64,000 bases of DNA from Hansfordia pulvinata (GCA_006538405.1 BJKQ01000002.1:1984001-2048000); one strand, 5' to 3'; positions 48,123 to 59,612 are shown, counted from the stretch's first letter. The notes: generated by a model not told the origin, from the sequence alone. Program-made: numbers and translations.

Positions 48123-50205
48123 ATGCTGTCCGAGCTCGCCAGCTCCGCCCTGGAGCTTGTCCGGCGGGCGTCCGAGGAGAGCGATCCCGATGACACCGAC
48201 TCGTCCGACAAGGAGATCGTCACCTCCTGGGCTCTCTTCATCTCCATCGTTCTTCTCATCACCGCCTTCTTCACCAGCTACATGCTGCAGCAGAAGAAGG
48301 TCCAGGCCATCCACGAGACCGTCATTTCCATCTTTGCCGGCATGACCGTCGGTCTGATTCTGCGCGTCACCACCGGCAACTCGATCCGCCAGCGCATCAG
48401 CTTCGACTACCAGATCTTCTTCAACCTACTGCTGCCCCCATCATCCTCAACTCGGGCTACGAGCTGCACCAGGCCAATTTCTTCCGCAACATCGGCACCA
48501 TTCTGACCTTTGCCTTTGCCGGTACCTTCTTGTCCGCCGTCGTCATCGGCTTGCTGCTCTGGCTCTACACCCGCATCCCCATAGACGGTCTAGACATGTC
48601 GTTTGTCGATGCCATTTCCGTCGGCGCCACGCTCTCCGCCACCGACCCCGTCACCATCCTGGCCATCTTCAATACCTACAAGGTCGACCCTAAGCTCTAC
48701 ACCGTCATCTTCGGCGAGTCCATCCTTAACGACGCCATTGCCATTGTCATCTTCGAAACTGCCCAGAAGTACAAGATCGACGGCGAGGCCGTCTACGGCT
48801 TCTTCAGCTTCTTCGAGGGTGTCGGCATCTTCTTGGGAATCTTTTGCGGAAGTCTGCTAATCGGGATCATGGTCGGCGCTGGCACGGCTCTTATGCTCAA
48901 GTTTACCTACGTTCGCAGATACCCCCAGATCGAGAGCTGTCTCATTGTCTTGCTTGCCTACGCCAGTTACTTCTTCTCTCAGGCCGTCAGGATGTCTGGT
49001 AAGTTCCCGAATCCATCCTCGCCATCCCGTCTTCAAGGTTGTCCCGGCTGACTCCCGTACCCAGGTATTGTGTCTCTCCTGTTCTGCGGCATCACCCTCA
49101 AACACTACGCCTACTTCAACATGTCGCGACGCACCCAGCTCAGCACCAAATACTTTTTCCAAATTCTTGCCCAGCTGTCGGAAAACTTCATCTTCATCTA
49201 CCTCGGCCTCTCCCTGTTCACCGACAACGAGCTTCAGTTCCAGCCCCTGCTGATCATTGTCACCGTCGTGGCTGTTTGTGCGGCTAGATGGGTCGCGGTC
49301 TTCCCCCTGTCCCACGCCATCAACTGGTTCATCCGCTACCGCGCCCAGCGTCAAGGCAGAGAGGTTCAGGAGGAGCTGCCCTACAACTACCAAGCCATGC
49401 TTTTCTGGGCTGGCTTGCGTGGTGCTGTCGGCGTCGCTTTGGCGGCCCTGCTGACTGGCGAGAATTCGTACGCGCTCAAGGCCACTGTTCTTGTTGTCGT
49501 GGTCCTCACGGTCATCATCTTCGGCGGCACGACAGCTAGGATGCTCGAGATTCTCGGCATCAAGACGGGAGTTGTGGAGGAGGTGGACAGCGATGACGAA
49601 TTCGATATTGAAAACGCGCCGGGCGGATCCTACTACAAGCGCTCCGGGACAGGAATCGGCTTCAACCCGCGTTCGAGAAGTGGCTCCATGCCCTGGACCG
49701 TGTCAACTCGGCAGCCGGCCGGCGGAATGCGGAGCCGGATCGGCCTTCGTACGTGTCGGGACACAAGTCGCCCAATATGTCCAACACGCGATCCAACAGC
49801 GTCAACCGCAAAGGGTCTCGCGTAGGCACGCCTGCCACGGATTTTGAGAGGTCGGAGCTTGCGCATACGTTGACCGACTCGGACCTCGACAGCGACATTG
49901 ACACGTCGGACCTGCCGCCGCCTGCACGCAAGGCGACGCTGAGAGCCAGCCCGCCTCCAAATGGCGGTGGCAGTTCTGCGCCGCAGGCGGGCGATGACTC
50001 GGTCTTTTCGTACCCGACGTCGGGGCACCGAGATCACCATCCCGTGACGGCGAGGGCGGCGTTCAGGCAGCTCTTCCAGGGGCAGGACCCGCAGGAGCTG
50101 TTCCGCCAGTTCGACGAGGACTTTATCAAGCCCAAGTTACTGCTGGATGGAGGTCATCCCGACGGGCGAAGGGATCACGACGAGGGAGGCGCCGGTCCCA
50201 GTTGA
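48123..50205 (+). CDS. NHX1: Nhx1-type endosomal/vacuolar Na+/H+ exchanger with two frame breaks
   Basis: Exons 48123-48998 and 49065-50205 (66-nt intron) encode about 672 residues once two single bases are restored. Motifs include the amiloride-site FFNLLLPP (99-106), ATDPVTILAIF (from about 173), FGESILNDA (ion-binding ND at 203-204), and GLRGAVGVALAAL. About 12 membrane helices precede a Ser/Asp-rich cytoplasmic tail. Such exchangers swap lumenal H+ for Na+ or K+ and control endosome/vacuole pH and trafficking. Frame is lost at a CCCCC run (48435-48439), where IILNSGYELHQ continues LLLPP in the next frame, and again near AACCC (49666-49668), where EKWLHALDRV and YVSGHKSPNMS lie in the next frame. 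The tail then runs in one frame to FRQFDEDFIKPKLLL and the stop at 50205. Confidence 0.9.
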
Positions 50206-51313
50206 TCGAACGGCAAAGGCCGTGTGTGGATTGCTCTCTAGCATATTGTTTCAATCACCTTAGGCATAGTAACGGCGTTGTCTGCTTCGCTTTCCGAAGG
50301 TTGTCGCTCAGCTTGCCATTGGAGAATTCGGCCTCGTGATGTTTGGATTCCGATTTGCCCCCTTGTGTGCCTCACCTCAAGTCACAGCGCCTATCTGACT
50401 GGCAGCGTGGACCAATACTCGCGACGCGAGGCGGCCTGGACAGTAGGTACCACCTAGTTATTACTCGTAGTCGGTCTCGGCCTCTTGACGTATCCGCAAC
50501 GCGACCACGGACCGGCGCCGACGCCGACACGGGCGCGGGCGCGGGCGCGGCGACTATGGAGTTCGGCGAATGGCCGTGGCGCTTACTGGATAACAGCTGA
50601 TTTATAATTCAAAAATGCCAGGTTCGTCTTTCGACATCCGTGGATGCGCTGAGACCAAAAGCACAGACGGCTCGCAGGTTATGACAGGGTATGTTTTCAG
50701 CTCTGCCATAATCCCGGGAGAATTCACCACCACAATGCGCCTTTGCCCCCAGCTGAATTGGCGTTGAACCTCGGATGGAATTCCCAATGCCTTATTAGGT
50801 AGGTGCCTACGGTCATGCTCTCGTAGCTGGGTGTCCGGCGATCCATTGAACTTGCGCGCTTTTGGTTATTTGCGACCGCTCGTATGCACATACGAGGCGG
50901 CTTCCGAATGCTCCGTGAAGCAATCCGGTACCTACCGAGTCGCCGAATACATACCGCGGCCGACTTTGGACTGCTGCGAGACAGCGCCACAGAAGTGTCC
51001 AAGACAGGTATGCGCAGGTACCTTTACCCTTAACCATAACAGCGAGGGTTGGTCCCATGGAATCGGGCGAGGCCCTTCCATGCAGAAGAGAGCTACGAGT
51101 ACACCTTTAACCATAACACGGGATTGGAGGGACGGGACCTACATTAGGTACTCGTACCTCGATGCACCATATAAGGCGGGTCCATACCCACCGCGTCCTG
51201 CTGTCGGAATAGCTTCACGTCCCCCACCTCCTTCTGCCTTCCCAGAACCCTCAGTCACGCGCCCCGAAACTCTGACCTACACACTTACCTGAATCCATCT
51301 GCCGCCCGCCAAC
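50206..51313. other. Intergenic region with MAPEG promoter
   Basis: No supported gene. The downstream part contains the MAPEG promoter with a TATA-like element and two TACGAGTA/TACTCGTA copies (near 51094 and 51149). Confidence 0.5.
51170..51176 (+). promoter_or_regulatory. TATA-like element of the MAPEG gene
   Basis: TATAAGG lies 138 nt upstream of the MAPEG start codon, followed by a C-rich leader. Confidence 0.4.
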
Positions 51314-51956
51314 ATGTCCTCCTTCATTGACCTGTCTAAGAACTACTCGCTTTACGCGGTAAGCCGGCCTTCGACGACCCTCCCGCCTTGATCAAATCCC
51401 CGCTGACTGCTCACCAGATCCCCGTCGCCTGGGTCCTCGTCCTGGTACCCACGTCCTACGCCAAGGGTTTGGCCGGCAAAGTGTACGACAACACCGCGTC
51501 CTGGAGCTTTAATGACCGCGTCAAGGCCACCGAGGACCTGGACAAGCCGGTACGTGCTGCCACAGCTTTGGCCTTCTCTCCTCCCTCCTCTCTCCTCTCT
51601 CCTCCACACTATCCATCCATCTCTCAGACACTAACTCAGGGCGTAAAAACCCCCACACACAGACCAAGGCCAAGATCATGCGCGCACAACAGGCCACGGC
51701 AAACGGAAACGAAACGCTGCCCCTGTTCGCAGGCGCCGTCATCGCGGCGGCGGCGGCCGGCGTCCCCGCCCGCTCCGCCAACACCCTCGTCGCGGCCTAC
51801 CTGGCCACCCGCGCCGTATACAACTACATCTTCGTCGTCCTGCAGGCCAACCGCCGCTGGGCCCCAGTGCGTAGCCTGTCCTGGTTGGCTGGCGTCGCCT
51901 GCTGGGTCACCCTGTACGTCAAGGCCGGCAATCGGTTCTGGGAGGCGAGTGCGTGA
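51314..51956 (+). CDS. MAPEG-family membrane protein
   Basis: Exons 51314-51358, 51418-51549 and 51663-51956 give 156 residues, a normal MAPEG length. The start ATG has the context CCAACATGTCC and the first intron follows codon 15. The MAPEG pattern is seen in RAQQATANGNETLPLFAGAV (the family's conserved A/N-E stretch, about residue 68) and in ATRAVYNYIFVV. Four hydrophobic segments are evident: IPVAWVLVLVPTSYAKG, LPLFAGAVIAAAAAG, TLVAAYLATRAVYNYIFVV and LSWLAGVACWVTLYV. MAPEG proteins act in glutathione or eicosanoid metabolism in ER or outer membranes. Fungal members are mostly uncharacterised, so the reaction is not assigned. Confidence 0.88.
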
Positions 51957-53631
51957 GCGACACGGGGGGGCAGTTGGATTTTAATGATCGAATAATGAAT
52001 AAAGAAAAAATACAGAAGGGACACCTGGCTGGGGAGGAGGATGGGCTAACGCATTGCCGCCTGTATAACCCAGTTCAAAGTGAGGCCCTCCTTTGAAAAC
52101 GATGTTCCGAGCCGAGCCGTTGCGCAACGTGTGATTTTCGATCGTCGCCGAAGCTTGCCGTCGCAGGAAGAGAAAAGAGAGTTGGTGCAACGTCGCCCGT
52201 CTCTGCGCCATCGGCCAAGGCAGTGCCGACGCGGGGGAGCAGGCGAGACGATCTTCCCCTTGGGTAAGCCTCGTGACCATCTTGCCTCCTGGAGATTCCG
52301 TCATCAGCTCTCCCCGCTCGTCCTTGAAGCTTAACCAGAGCGCGGCGACGAGCACCGCCACAACGGGTTCCTCGCGTAGGTTCCCCGGCGTATTCGGACC
52401 ATACACTATCCGACCCCATCTGCCGCCTCGTGTCTTTCCTGACTGTTGCACCGGCCCCTCTGGAGTTGGACCAAGGCATCCCGACGCGAAGGTCGGTGGC
52501 AGGGTTACAAGCAGATCGACTGTACGCCTTGAGCCCTCATTCCCCCGGGCGTGCGCGTAGTCCCGACCGACTCGGTTTTCTCTCGTCCCGGTGGCCTCCG
52601 GACGCCTCGGCAATGTCTCGCTTCTGTTTTCCCGACTCCGGTCACCGTGAGCGTTCGTCCGGGGTTTTTCTCTCTCTCTCCCGAGTCTTGGTCTCTCTGT
52701 TCACACAGCAGGGCTTCGAGAAGGACGAAGAAGAGATCGCCAAAGCCGGGCACCGGGTTATCTCTCCGTCAAGAAGTCCCAGAGCCCAAAAGCCACACGC
52801 CCAATCTCAGGACGAGCCTCTAGGCCATGTCTCGTCGAGATGAGAGGCTACTCAATGGGCAAGCAAGCAGTTAGCCGGTCCTCCCCACTCTGCTCAAGTC
52901 CCGCAAAGAGCCATCCTCTTACCAAGTTTCGGGTCATGGTCATACCGTCCTCGGCCAATCGAGCGCGAGGCAACGGGAAGGCAGATGACCGAGATCGGCC
53001 ATGGAGAAGCGAGACCCCCTGCGCGCCGTGGGGTTTCTTGGACTGGGGACCCGCGCGGCGCTCATCGCACCGACACAACACACGCGCGGGCTGTGTAGCG
53101 GGCAGCGAGAGGCCACGAGGCGGAGGGTCACTCGGCGGCTCCTGGAGCCGGCTCCTGTGCGCGCACAAACAGCGGTGGGTAGGTAGTTAGCAGGTAGGTG
53201 GGTGGTAAGTAGTCGACTACTCAGTGACGCCATCCTCCCTCCCTGCTTCACCTGCGCCACGAGGGGCCCATCTCGCGAGATGAGATGGTCTGTAGCAGTA
53301 AGACCACGTGCTCAAGACCGATATGGTGCCTTGTCGCGAGCGTACAGGTGCGTTGTCTGCCGCGGAAACCGGGAGGGACGCAGTGTGACCATGGCGCGGA
53401 CACCCTCCTTCGGAATATAAAAGGGGTCTTAACGCCGTGGCCGTCGTCGAAAAGGAGAGATACAGCCACGTGCATGATCGCCGTTCTCAAAGTCTGAAGA
53501 TATTCCCTTTTCCACAACTACTCAGCAGCTATCAGCTTCTTGCACAAAACCGTCCACCCTGTCACCTCACTCAGTCGCAGTAAAAAATAAAACAACACCA
53601 CCGCAGCATCGTCAAAAAAAAAAAAGTCATC
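51957..53631. other. Intergenic region upstream of the small secreted protein gene
   Basis: 3' flank of the MAPEG gene, then DNA with no supported gene. A 210-codon minus-strand frame (51981-52613) lacks recognisable features. Frames here mostly shadow one another. It ends in the TATA-containing promoter of the next gene. Confidence 0.5.
53416..53422 (+). promoter_or_regulatory. TATA box of the small secreted protein gene
   Basis: TATAAAA, 210 nt upstream of the start codon at 53632, within GGAATATAAAAGGGG. A C/A-rich leader follows. Confidence 0.5.
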
Positions 53632-54069
53632 ATGATCGTACCGTCAGCTCTCCTCCTCCTCTTGTTCCTCGGGCTCTCGGCCACCGCAACCCAAACCCCC
53701 AGAGACAGCATGCGCGTGGTGCCGCGCACCGAGTTGCCCCAGGCAGCGGCTGGAGGTGTGGAGGAGACCGCCCCTGCGCCTCCGCCGCCGCCTCCGCCGC
53801 CTACTACGACAACAACACCTCCCGCGCCCCCGCACACCCCGACGCCCATGACGGACGCGACGACCAGCTACCGGTGCGACTCGACGCGTTGCGCGCACGG
53901 GCGGTGGCACTGCTTCTACTGGGCCGGCGCCACGGGGTGGGAGTGGGGCGTGGGCGCGGTGCCCGGCGAGCAGGTCGTCACGCTGGGGCCGTGCGACGTC
54001 CCGGACGTCGGCCCGACTAGGCGCGGCAGGCTTGGGGGCATAACCGCTGTTGGGGTTGGTGGTGGGTGA
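53632..54069 (+). CDS. Small secreted Cys-containing protein, function unknown
   Basis: A single exon of 145 residues with a TATA box and a leader. Residues 1-20 are a typical signal peptide (MIVPSALLLLLFLGLSATAT). A Pro/Thr-rich hinge (PPPPPPPPTTTTTPP, about 50-67) separates it from a C-terminal domain with four Cys (82, 87, 94, 121) and several Trp, in the pattern C-x4-C-x6-C-x26-C. The size, signal peptide and paired Cys fit a small secreted or effector-type protein. No family is recognised. It converges with the gene at 54728-55433. A short protein in GC-rich DNA can arise by chance, so confidence is moderate. Confidence 0.55.
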   Translation: MIVPSALLLLLFLGLSATATQTPRDSMRVVPRTELPQAAAGGVEETAPAPPPPPPPPTTTTTPPAPPHTPTPMTDATTSYRCDSTRCAHGRWHCFYWAGATGWEWGVGAVPGEQVVTLGPCDVPDVGPTRRGRLGGITAVGVGGG

Positions 54070-54727
54070 AGAGGGCCGTAAGAGAGCCGTGGCCAGGGGC
54101 GGGGGGGGGGGGAGACATTGAAGCAGGGGATTCAAGCGTGGACTTCTCATGAGATTGTGACGGCGGGTCGGAAGAGAAAGGGGGAGTGGCTGGGCCGACA
54201 CCTGGCTATGTTGGGTGGTTTGTGAAGTTGGGTATGCTGTTCCTTCGGCTGTAATCATTGCTGTTTGATCCTAAACAGCCTTGAAATCACCGCCAATTCG
54301 ATCTTTTCGACCATAGTCTGGTTCGCAGTAAATCTATGCTGGTAGACAGCTCAACATCAAACGCCATGGAGCTGGATACATGCCATCAGAAATGAATCTT
54401 GGCTCACCCCGTTCTATCAGAATATAGCACGCCAATGAAGCTATTTGAGATCGAAAAACGTCAAAGAAATTGCAAGAGAACTCGACTCAATAAACACACT
54501 GCATCTTTTTTGCCTCCCCCGGGCAGTGCCAAAAAGAAAACAGCACTGGTTGGCTCAGAAATCGTTCAATTATTAATAATCATTATGTGTATACTGGCAT
54601 GCCATTATCCGCGTCATTACCCGCGTCATTATCCGCGTCATTATCCGTGTTGCGTGATATCGTGTAAACCCAAACCCAATACCCTCCCGTCTGCTATATG
54701 AAAACGCTGTCTTATAACGAGAGAGCC
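54070..54727. other. Convergent intergenic region with a 12-bp tandem array
   Basis: 3' flanks of two converging genes. It contains an A-rich stretch near 54440-54560 and a 12-bp tandem repeat at 54603-54650. No gene is seen. Confidence 0.55.
54603..54650. repeat. 4 x 12-bp tandem repeat
   Basis: Four near-identical CATTATCCGCGT units (one or two mismatches) about 78 nt beyond the stop codon of the secreted-protein gene, in its 3' flank. Confidence 0.9.
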
Positions 54728-55433
54728 CTATTTCTTCTTGGGCTGCATGGTAATGTCGACGGCCTGGCAGGTCGGGTTGTGGGGAGGCGTGGTCTGAGCC
54801 CAGCCGATGCTGTAGTAGTAGTAACCGCCGTTGTACTGCCAGCAAGCGTACCACTGGTAAAGGGCCTTGCTGGCCGAAATGGGGGCAGGCGGGGTGTTGG
54901 GCTTGAAGGTGGAGTCGTCCTGGAAGCCGACGGCAAACAACTTGCCCTTTTTGTCGAAGCCGACCGAGGTGCCCTGGCCCTGGCCAGCGAAGCCGAACAT
55001 GGCAGCGGCAACGTTGCTGTTGAGCTGATACTGCAGCGTCATGGCCTGCTGGGCGTACTGAGGGGGCTTGCCTTGGCCACCGTTGTAGGGCAGCTTCCAG
55101 ACGAGGGGACCCGTGTGGCTGTTGCCGACGTCGCCGTACTGCGTGTAGTTGAGGTAGTACTCGTACGACTCGGTGTTCTGCTTGGGCAGGGCGCCCTGAG
55201 AGATGCCTAGGGACTCGATAGCGGCGCCGGCGTGGTAGGAACCAACGTAGCCTGGAGAGGGCGAAAGGTGTTAGAGCGGGCACGTGCTGCGGGGATGGAT
55301 GGGCCGACTCACCATTGATGGTCTTGTTCTCCTTGCCGGTAACGTGCAGGTAGAAAGGGCCGGTGGTGTTGTACTCCTGGGCCGAGACGGTGGCAGCGAG
55401 ACCGATGAGGATGGCGGGGAGCTGAAACTTCAT
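54728..55433 (-). CDS. Secreted fungal protein (DUF7907-like), function unknown
   Basis: Exons 55433-55313 and 55251-54728 (61-nt intron) give 214 residues. A signal peptide (MKFQLPAILIGLAATVSA, cut before QEYN) is followed by a globular region rich in Gly, Tyr and Gln, with NTT, NKT and NYT N-glycosylation sites and two Cys in the C-terminal half. The pattern GPFYLHVTG near the N-terminus and GYVGSYHAGAAIESLG after the intron resembles a family of small fungal secreted proteins. I recall this as DUF7907, tentatively. A TATA element lies about 160 nt upstream, so it may be well expressed. It contains the only TACTCGTA copy noticed inside a coding region (near 55158, within the codons for SYEY). 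Extracellular, role unknown. Confidence 0.85.
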
Positions 55434-58400
55434 TGTGGCGGTCGAATGGAGGGGGGGGGATGCTGCAAAGGGTTGTGTTACACTGGGCAACTTGGACTGG
55501 GCAACGGTGACAGGCGAGGCTTTGGGAGAAGCTTGACGAGGCTGGGGATGTCCAAGAGAAAACGTGAGGGAAATAGGGATGCCTTTGTGTACTTATACTC
55601 GGGTCCCTTTCGAGGGCACGCACCTGCCTTTGAACACTGGTCCAAGTCAAGGCTGGAATTCGAATGCTTCGATGGTCGTCGGCAGCTACGGTTAGGTGCA
55701 TAATATCCCGAATGGAAGTGACGTCCCGGATACGGGACAGCCGGCGCGGACAACGTCGGCCTCGACTTGGGCCGGCACATCAGCAGCGCAACACCAACGA
55801 CACCAACGCCAACACCAAAGACGCCAACACGACCCAACGCTCGACGCCAGCACAGCCAAACACACGCTTGCGGGGTGTCGGCGCAGTGCAAGGCTGGGTC
55901 AATACGAGATCTGCCATCATAGCACGCCTGCGTTCCGTGGACGAGGTGGGGGATATTGCCCGCGCCCGCCTGCAAACCGCAACTCGGACCGCCGTCGCCA
56001 CTGCTGCTGCCTCGCTTCTCACCTCGCGCAGGACGACGATCACACGACCACATAGGGTGAGTGGGGAGGCGCCGCGCCCCGGGACCAGAACGGCCCAGGC
56101 GTCATACGAGGTGTGGTCATGGCCTCTGGCTACACTGGCCGCGGGGGAGGTCACGGGAAGCAAATGATTTCCTCGGCAGTATCATGCCGCCGCCCTGCAA
56201 CGGACCGCACACGACTCGACTCGACTCTCGTCAGACCAGACCAGACAAGATGAGCAGGCAGCCCGAGCAGCAGACGACATACAAGCGAATCGTACGGGCG
56301 GCCTGAGCGGGAACGCGCATGGAGCTAACGTCAAGATCGCTCCGACTGCCGACCGACTCGCGTCTGCGCCCACCCCCCAAAGCGGCAACAATCGCTGTCG
56401 GCTGCTGAGGCTACCGCGCTACACAGGCTAGAGCCCTTTCTCGCGAGTCGCGCCGCCAATGAGACGAGGCCTCCACGGGCCCCGGATCCCTGGGGTCGTC
56501 GTGATGTCGCCCGGTGGCTCGTATTCCGCGATAGCGCGGATACCGACATTTGGGGACGACTGGGACTTGCCCATACCCTTACCTGCGTGGGCCTGTGTAC
56601 GCTTCTCATGCCGGACATCGTCACCCACATCCACGATGCAGATCGCCGCCCAGTGGACTCAGCCAAGCAGGTCATCTCCCGAGTGCCCATAAACAAACCC
56701 ACCGATGCCGTCACACTGTCGTGGCTCTCGGCTACAGAGCTTCACCAAGCACAAAGGGCAAACCACAGAGTCGTGCCGTCGAACCGTCAAGACTCGAATT
56801 ATATCACCTTGAGGATCTACGAGTACAACATCCCCGCCAAAGAAGCGGCGGACCCAACTTGCGGCTATCTAGGCATGAATAGTGCACCGACCAGCAGGGT
56901 GCGCCGGCTCGTTAAGCGCGCCATCAGCAGGTCTTCCGGCGCCGGATCTAACGCGGTGATTTGGACCAATGCGGCGATATGCCCAGGCCAGGGTCTCCAG
57001 CTAACAGGGTGCCGACTGCTCGTACTCAAGCCATCGCCGTCATCGTCTTTCACCAAGTCCCGGTCCGGCCTGGCGGCTTATCTTCACCCGCACCTTGTCG
57101 GGTGGCTTCGGCAGCATCCGAGCTAAAAAAGCAAGCCTAACTTCAACCCCTCCCCGGAATCTAGTCAGCCGGGCATCGACAGGGCGGCTCAGCCTCACGC
57201 GGCCTCGCCCACGATGCTTGTCTGGGCCTCATGGCTGCACCACGACTGGGCAGGTCCAGGCCATCTCATTATGCCTCAGATCGTGGGTGTATCCTCGGGT
57301 TCCAATAATAGCTCTTTTGCCGAAGTTAGCCCCCTCATCTGCCATCTCACTCTCCAATGTGTCAGCTTCATGATCTCACAATATGGATAGCCCGGGCAGC
57401 CTCAATGACGCACATGGGGCTAGGCCGGCGAAGCGCTGTGGGGCCCCAGTCCGCGACGTAACATTGCACACGTTCCTTCCAGAACGCTCCCTATCCGAGT
57501 CGCCGGCCAGCTGAGCGCCGCGATACCTCCCGTGTCGCCTGGATGTTTCATGCACCCACGTTTCTGAGTCCCCTCGCAAGGTTCCCACCGCCCCTCTCCT
57601 CGACGGCATCGGAGACTACGTTACTAGGGCACTGGGCTAGTACACAACTACTTTCCGCGGATGTTATCTGTGTCTCGGCTCCTCCATTTAAATCATACTG
57701 CGAAGAGGTATAATTCGGTGGGGGGGGCTTTGGGGGGCTTTGAGGGGCTTTTCCTCAGAAATCGGCTTTGATGAACCTAAACACAGCGCACGCCCATGAT
57801 CAAGGCCCTCAAATCTTATCCATGTGCAACAACACGTTGGTGAGCTGTCCAAATGTCGGGCGGCTGAATAGGTAGCTACATGATAAAGAGTTACACAGCA
57901 TGCCCAGGCAACCTCCGCCTGAGTGCCAGCGAGACCACCTCAATTCTTCGACCCCTGGCCGATGTTTCCCTCCCGGGCCAATCTGGGGACCTTCTTAACC
58001 TGGCCACTCTCGGCCTCCGCTGCTCGTCTTGCGCGCCGTGCCGCTGAGCTGTCCGGACCCAGGATTGGCTCACCCTTCTGGTAGGCCGGGCATTGCCGCC
58101 CCTGGCCCCGCGGACAATAATCCCAGGACGTCTGCAGCCTGACTTGGTCCGGGTGTAGTTCTTCGCGTTCGGTGCACATCTTCGTATGCCTGGTATTCTG
58201 GCTCTTGAGGTTTCTCTTTTCGCAAGGGAATAAGCGCGTGTCAGAATCGGCAGCCGTCGGACGAGCTGGCCATCCTCGAATTGAGCCCTGAGAGCCCCTT
58301 AGATACACGCTCTGGTAGACAAAGACACAAGAGCCAGCAGAAAGGTCGTCGACACAGACACATGCGTGATAAAGACCGCGCTTCACTGAATAAACCGGGT

Positions 58401-58935
58401 ATCTTTGTTTCTCGGCGCGAGTCACCTTGTTATGGTTGGCTCAGACTCGGGTCTGTGTTCAACTTGCTTTATCATAGCCTATTTTACGTTCGAAATGTGT
58501 ACATGTTCAGATTGATCACCCGGCACCGATATGATCATCCTCCAGGGCCTGGAGGGCGCATGTGAATGCGACTAATGGTAGTCACTACTTATTCCTGAAC
58601 ACAATTCGTAGTCAGTCGTTGCGTTATAATCGCTTGCTACAGAACATTCCACCATATACATAGCCAACGTCCGTGGAGTGGCGTGACACTAACGACACCT
58701 GGAATAGTGATTTCAGGAAATTGTACTCTCACGACGGGAAGAGTTGAAATAATAATTGGGGGTGGTTGGACTTCCGGTCCGACCAAACGTAGATTCATGA
58801 ACTCATGGATGATCGGCTAACTAAAAGTACAATGCGACTATCCTTCCCTTCCAAAATAACTCCGTTGCGCTATTCTGCATGCTGAAAACGTGCCCGCGCT
58901 TTTCGCATTTTCGAGTTATGCTTGCGACCCGGGGT
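55434..58935. other. Gene-poor region with one long unassigned open frame
   Basis: It begins with the promoter of the secreted-protein gene. Between about 56329 and 57126 (+) one frame stays open for about 265 codons without an obvious in-frame start. It includes a varied segment (56440-56900) but no recognised motif and no clear splice partners. The remainder holds TACGAGTA near 56819 and nothing else supportable. Confidence 0.45.
55592..55597 (-). promoter_or_regulatory. TATA box of the secreted-protein gene
   Basis: TATAAG on the minus strand, about 160 nt upstream of the ATG. Confidence 0.45.
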
Positions 58936-59612
58936 TTATCTCGAGGCCTGGCTGCGGGTGCCGAACTCCTCGGGCTGGTAGGCCTCGCGGGAGCCTTCGA
59001 CGACGCTGGAGGGAGCCTCGTAGCCCTCGGCGGAGATGGAGGTAGAGGTCTCCTGGGGCTGGGTGGCGCCGTACTTGGCGTCCTTGCGAGGCTTGTAGTC
59101 GGTGCCAGCGATGTTGGACTCGACGGCCTGCTTGCCGTGGGCCAGAGCATCGCCGGTTTTGCTGTAGGGGACGGTGGTGTCCTGGGCGGAGGTGGAGCCG
59201 ACCTCGGGGCGGCGGCTGTTGGTCGAGTCGAGCTGGTCGTAGCCGCCGTAGTTCTTGGCCTGCTCCATCAGCTTGTGCTCGGGGCCGCCGTGGCCCTCGA
59301 AGTGCTCGCCGCGGGTGGGGCTGATGACGACAATGTTAGCGGTCTGTCTGATGGAGGAAGAGCTGAGATGCTTACCGGCCGCGAGAGTCCAGCTCACCGC
59401 CCTCCTCGGGGGATGGTCTTGTTGAAGCCGGCGTTGGTGCTCAGGTCCTGGTCGTATCTGACCTCGGCACCGGGGAACTTCTGCTCGACTCTGGTGTCGA
59501 CGCCAGCCTCATCCTGAGAGGAGACCTTGCCAGCGCCGGTCTTGTTCTGGTAGGAGTTGAGGTCCTTCTCGGCCTGCTCGGCGATGTTGCGGAGTTCCTG
59601 GGAAGAAGGCAT
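58936..59612 (-). CDS. Hydrophilic LEA/stress-type protein, function unknown
   Basis: Exons 59612-59398 and 59320-58936 give 199 residues with an intron of 77 nt whose donor is GTGAGC. The protein is almost wholly hydrophilic, rich in Gln, Glu, Gly, Ser and Lys, with no signal peptide or membrane segment, as expected of an intrinsically disordered stress protein. Opening MPSSQELRNIAEQAEKDLNS, then VDTRVEQKFPGAEVRYDQDLSTNAGFNKTIP, then TRGEHFEGHGGPEHK. An alternative donor (GTAAGC, 59375) would keep the plausible sequence EEGGELDSRGR but needs a one-base loss or a two-base gain in the preceding C run, so the junction is uncertain. TATATTAA lies about 175 nt upstream, and a CCCCT stress-type site at 59858-59862. 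Confidence 0.7.

Noticed and set aside
51981..52613. 210-codon minus-strand open frame downstream of the MAPEG gene
   Set aside because: No domain, mixed low-complexity and Arg/Pro-rich sequence, and a start without convincing context.
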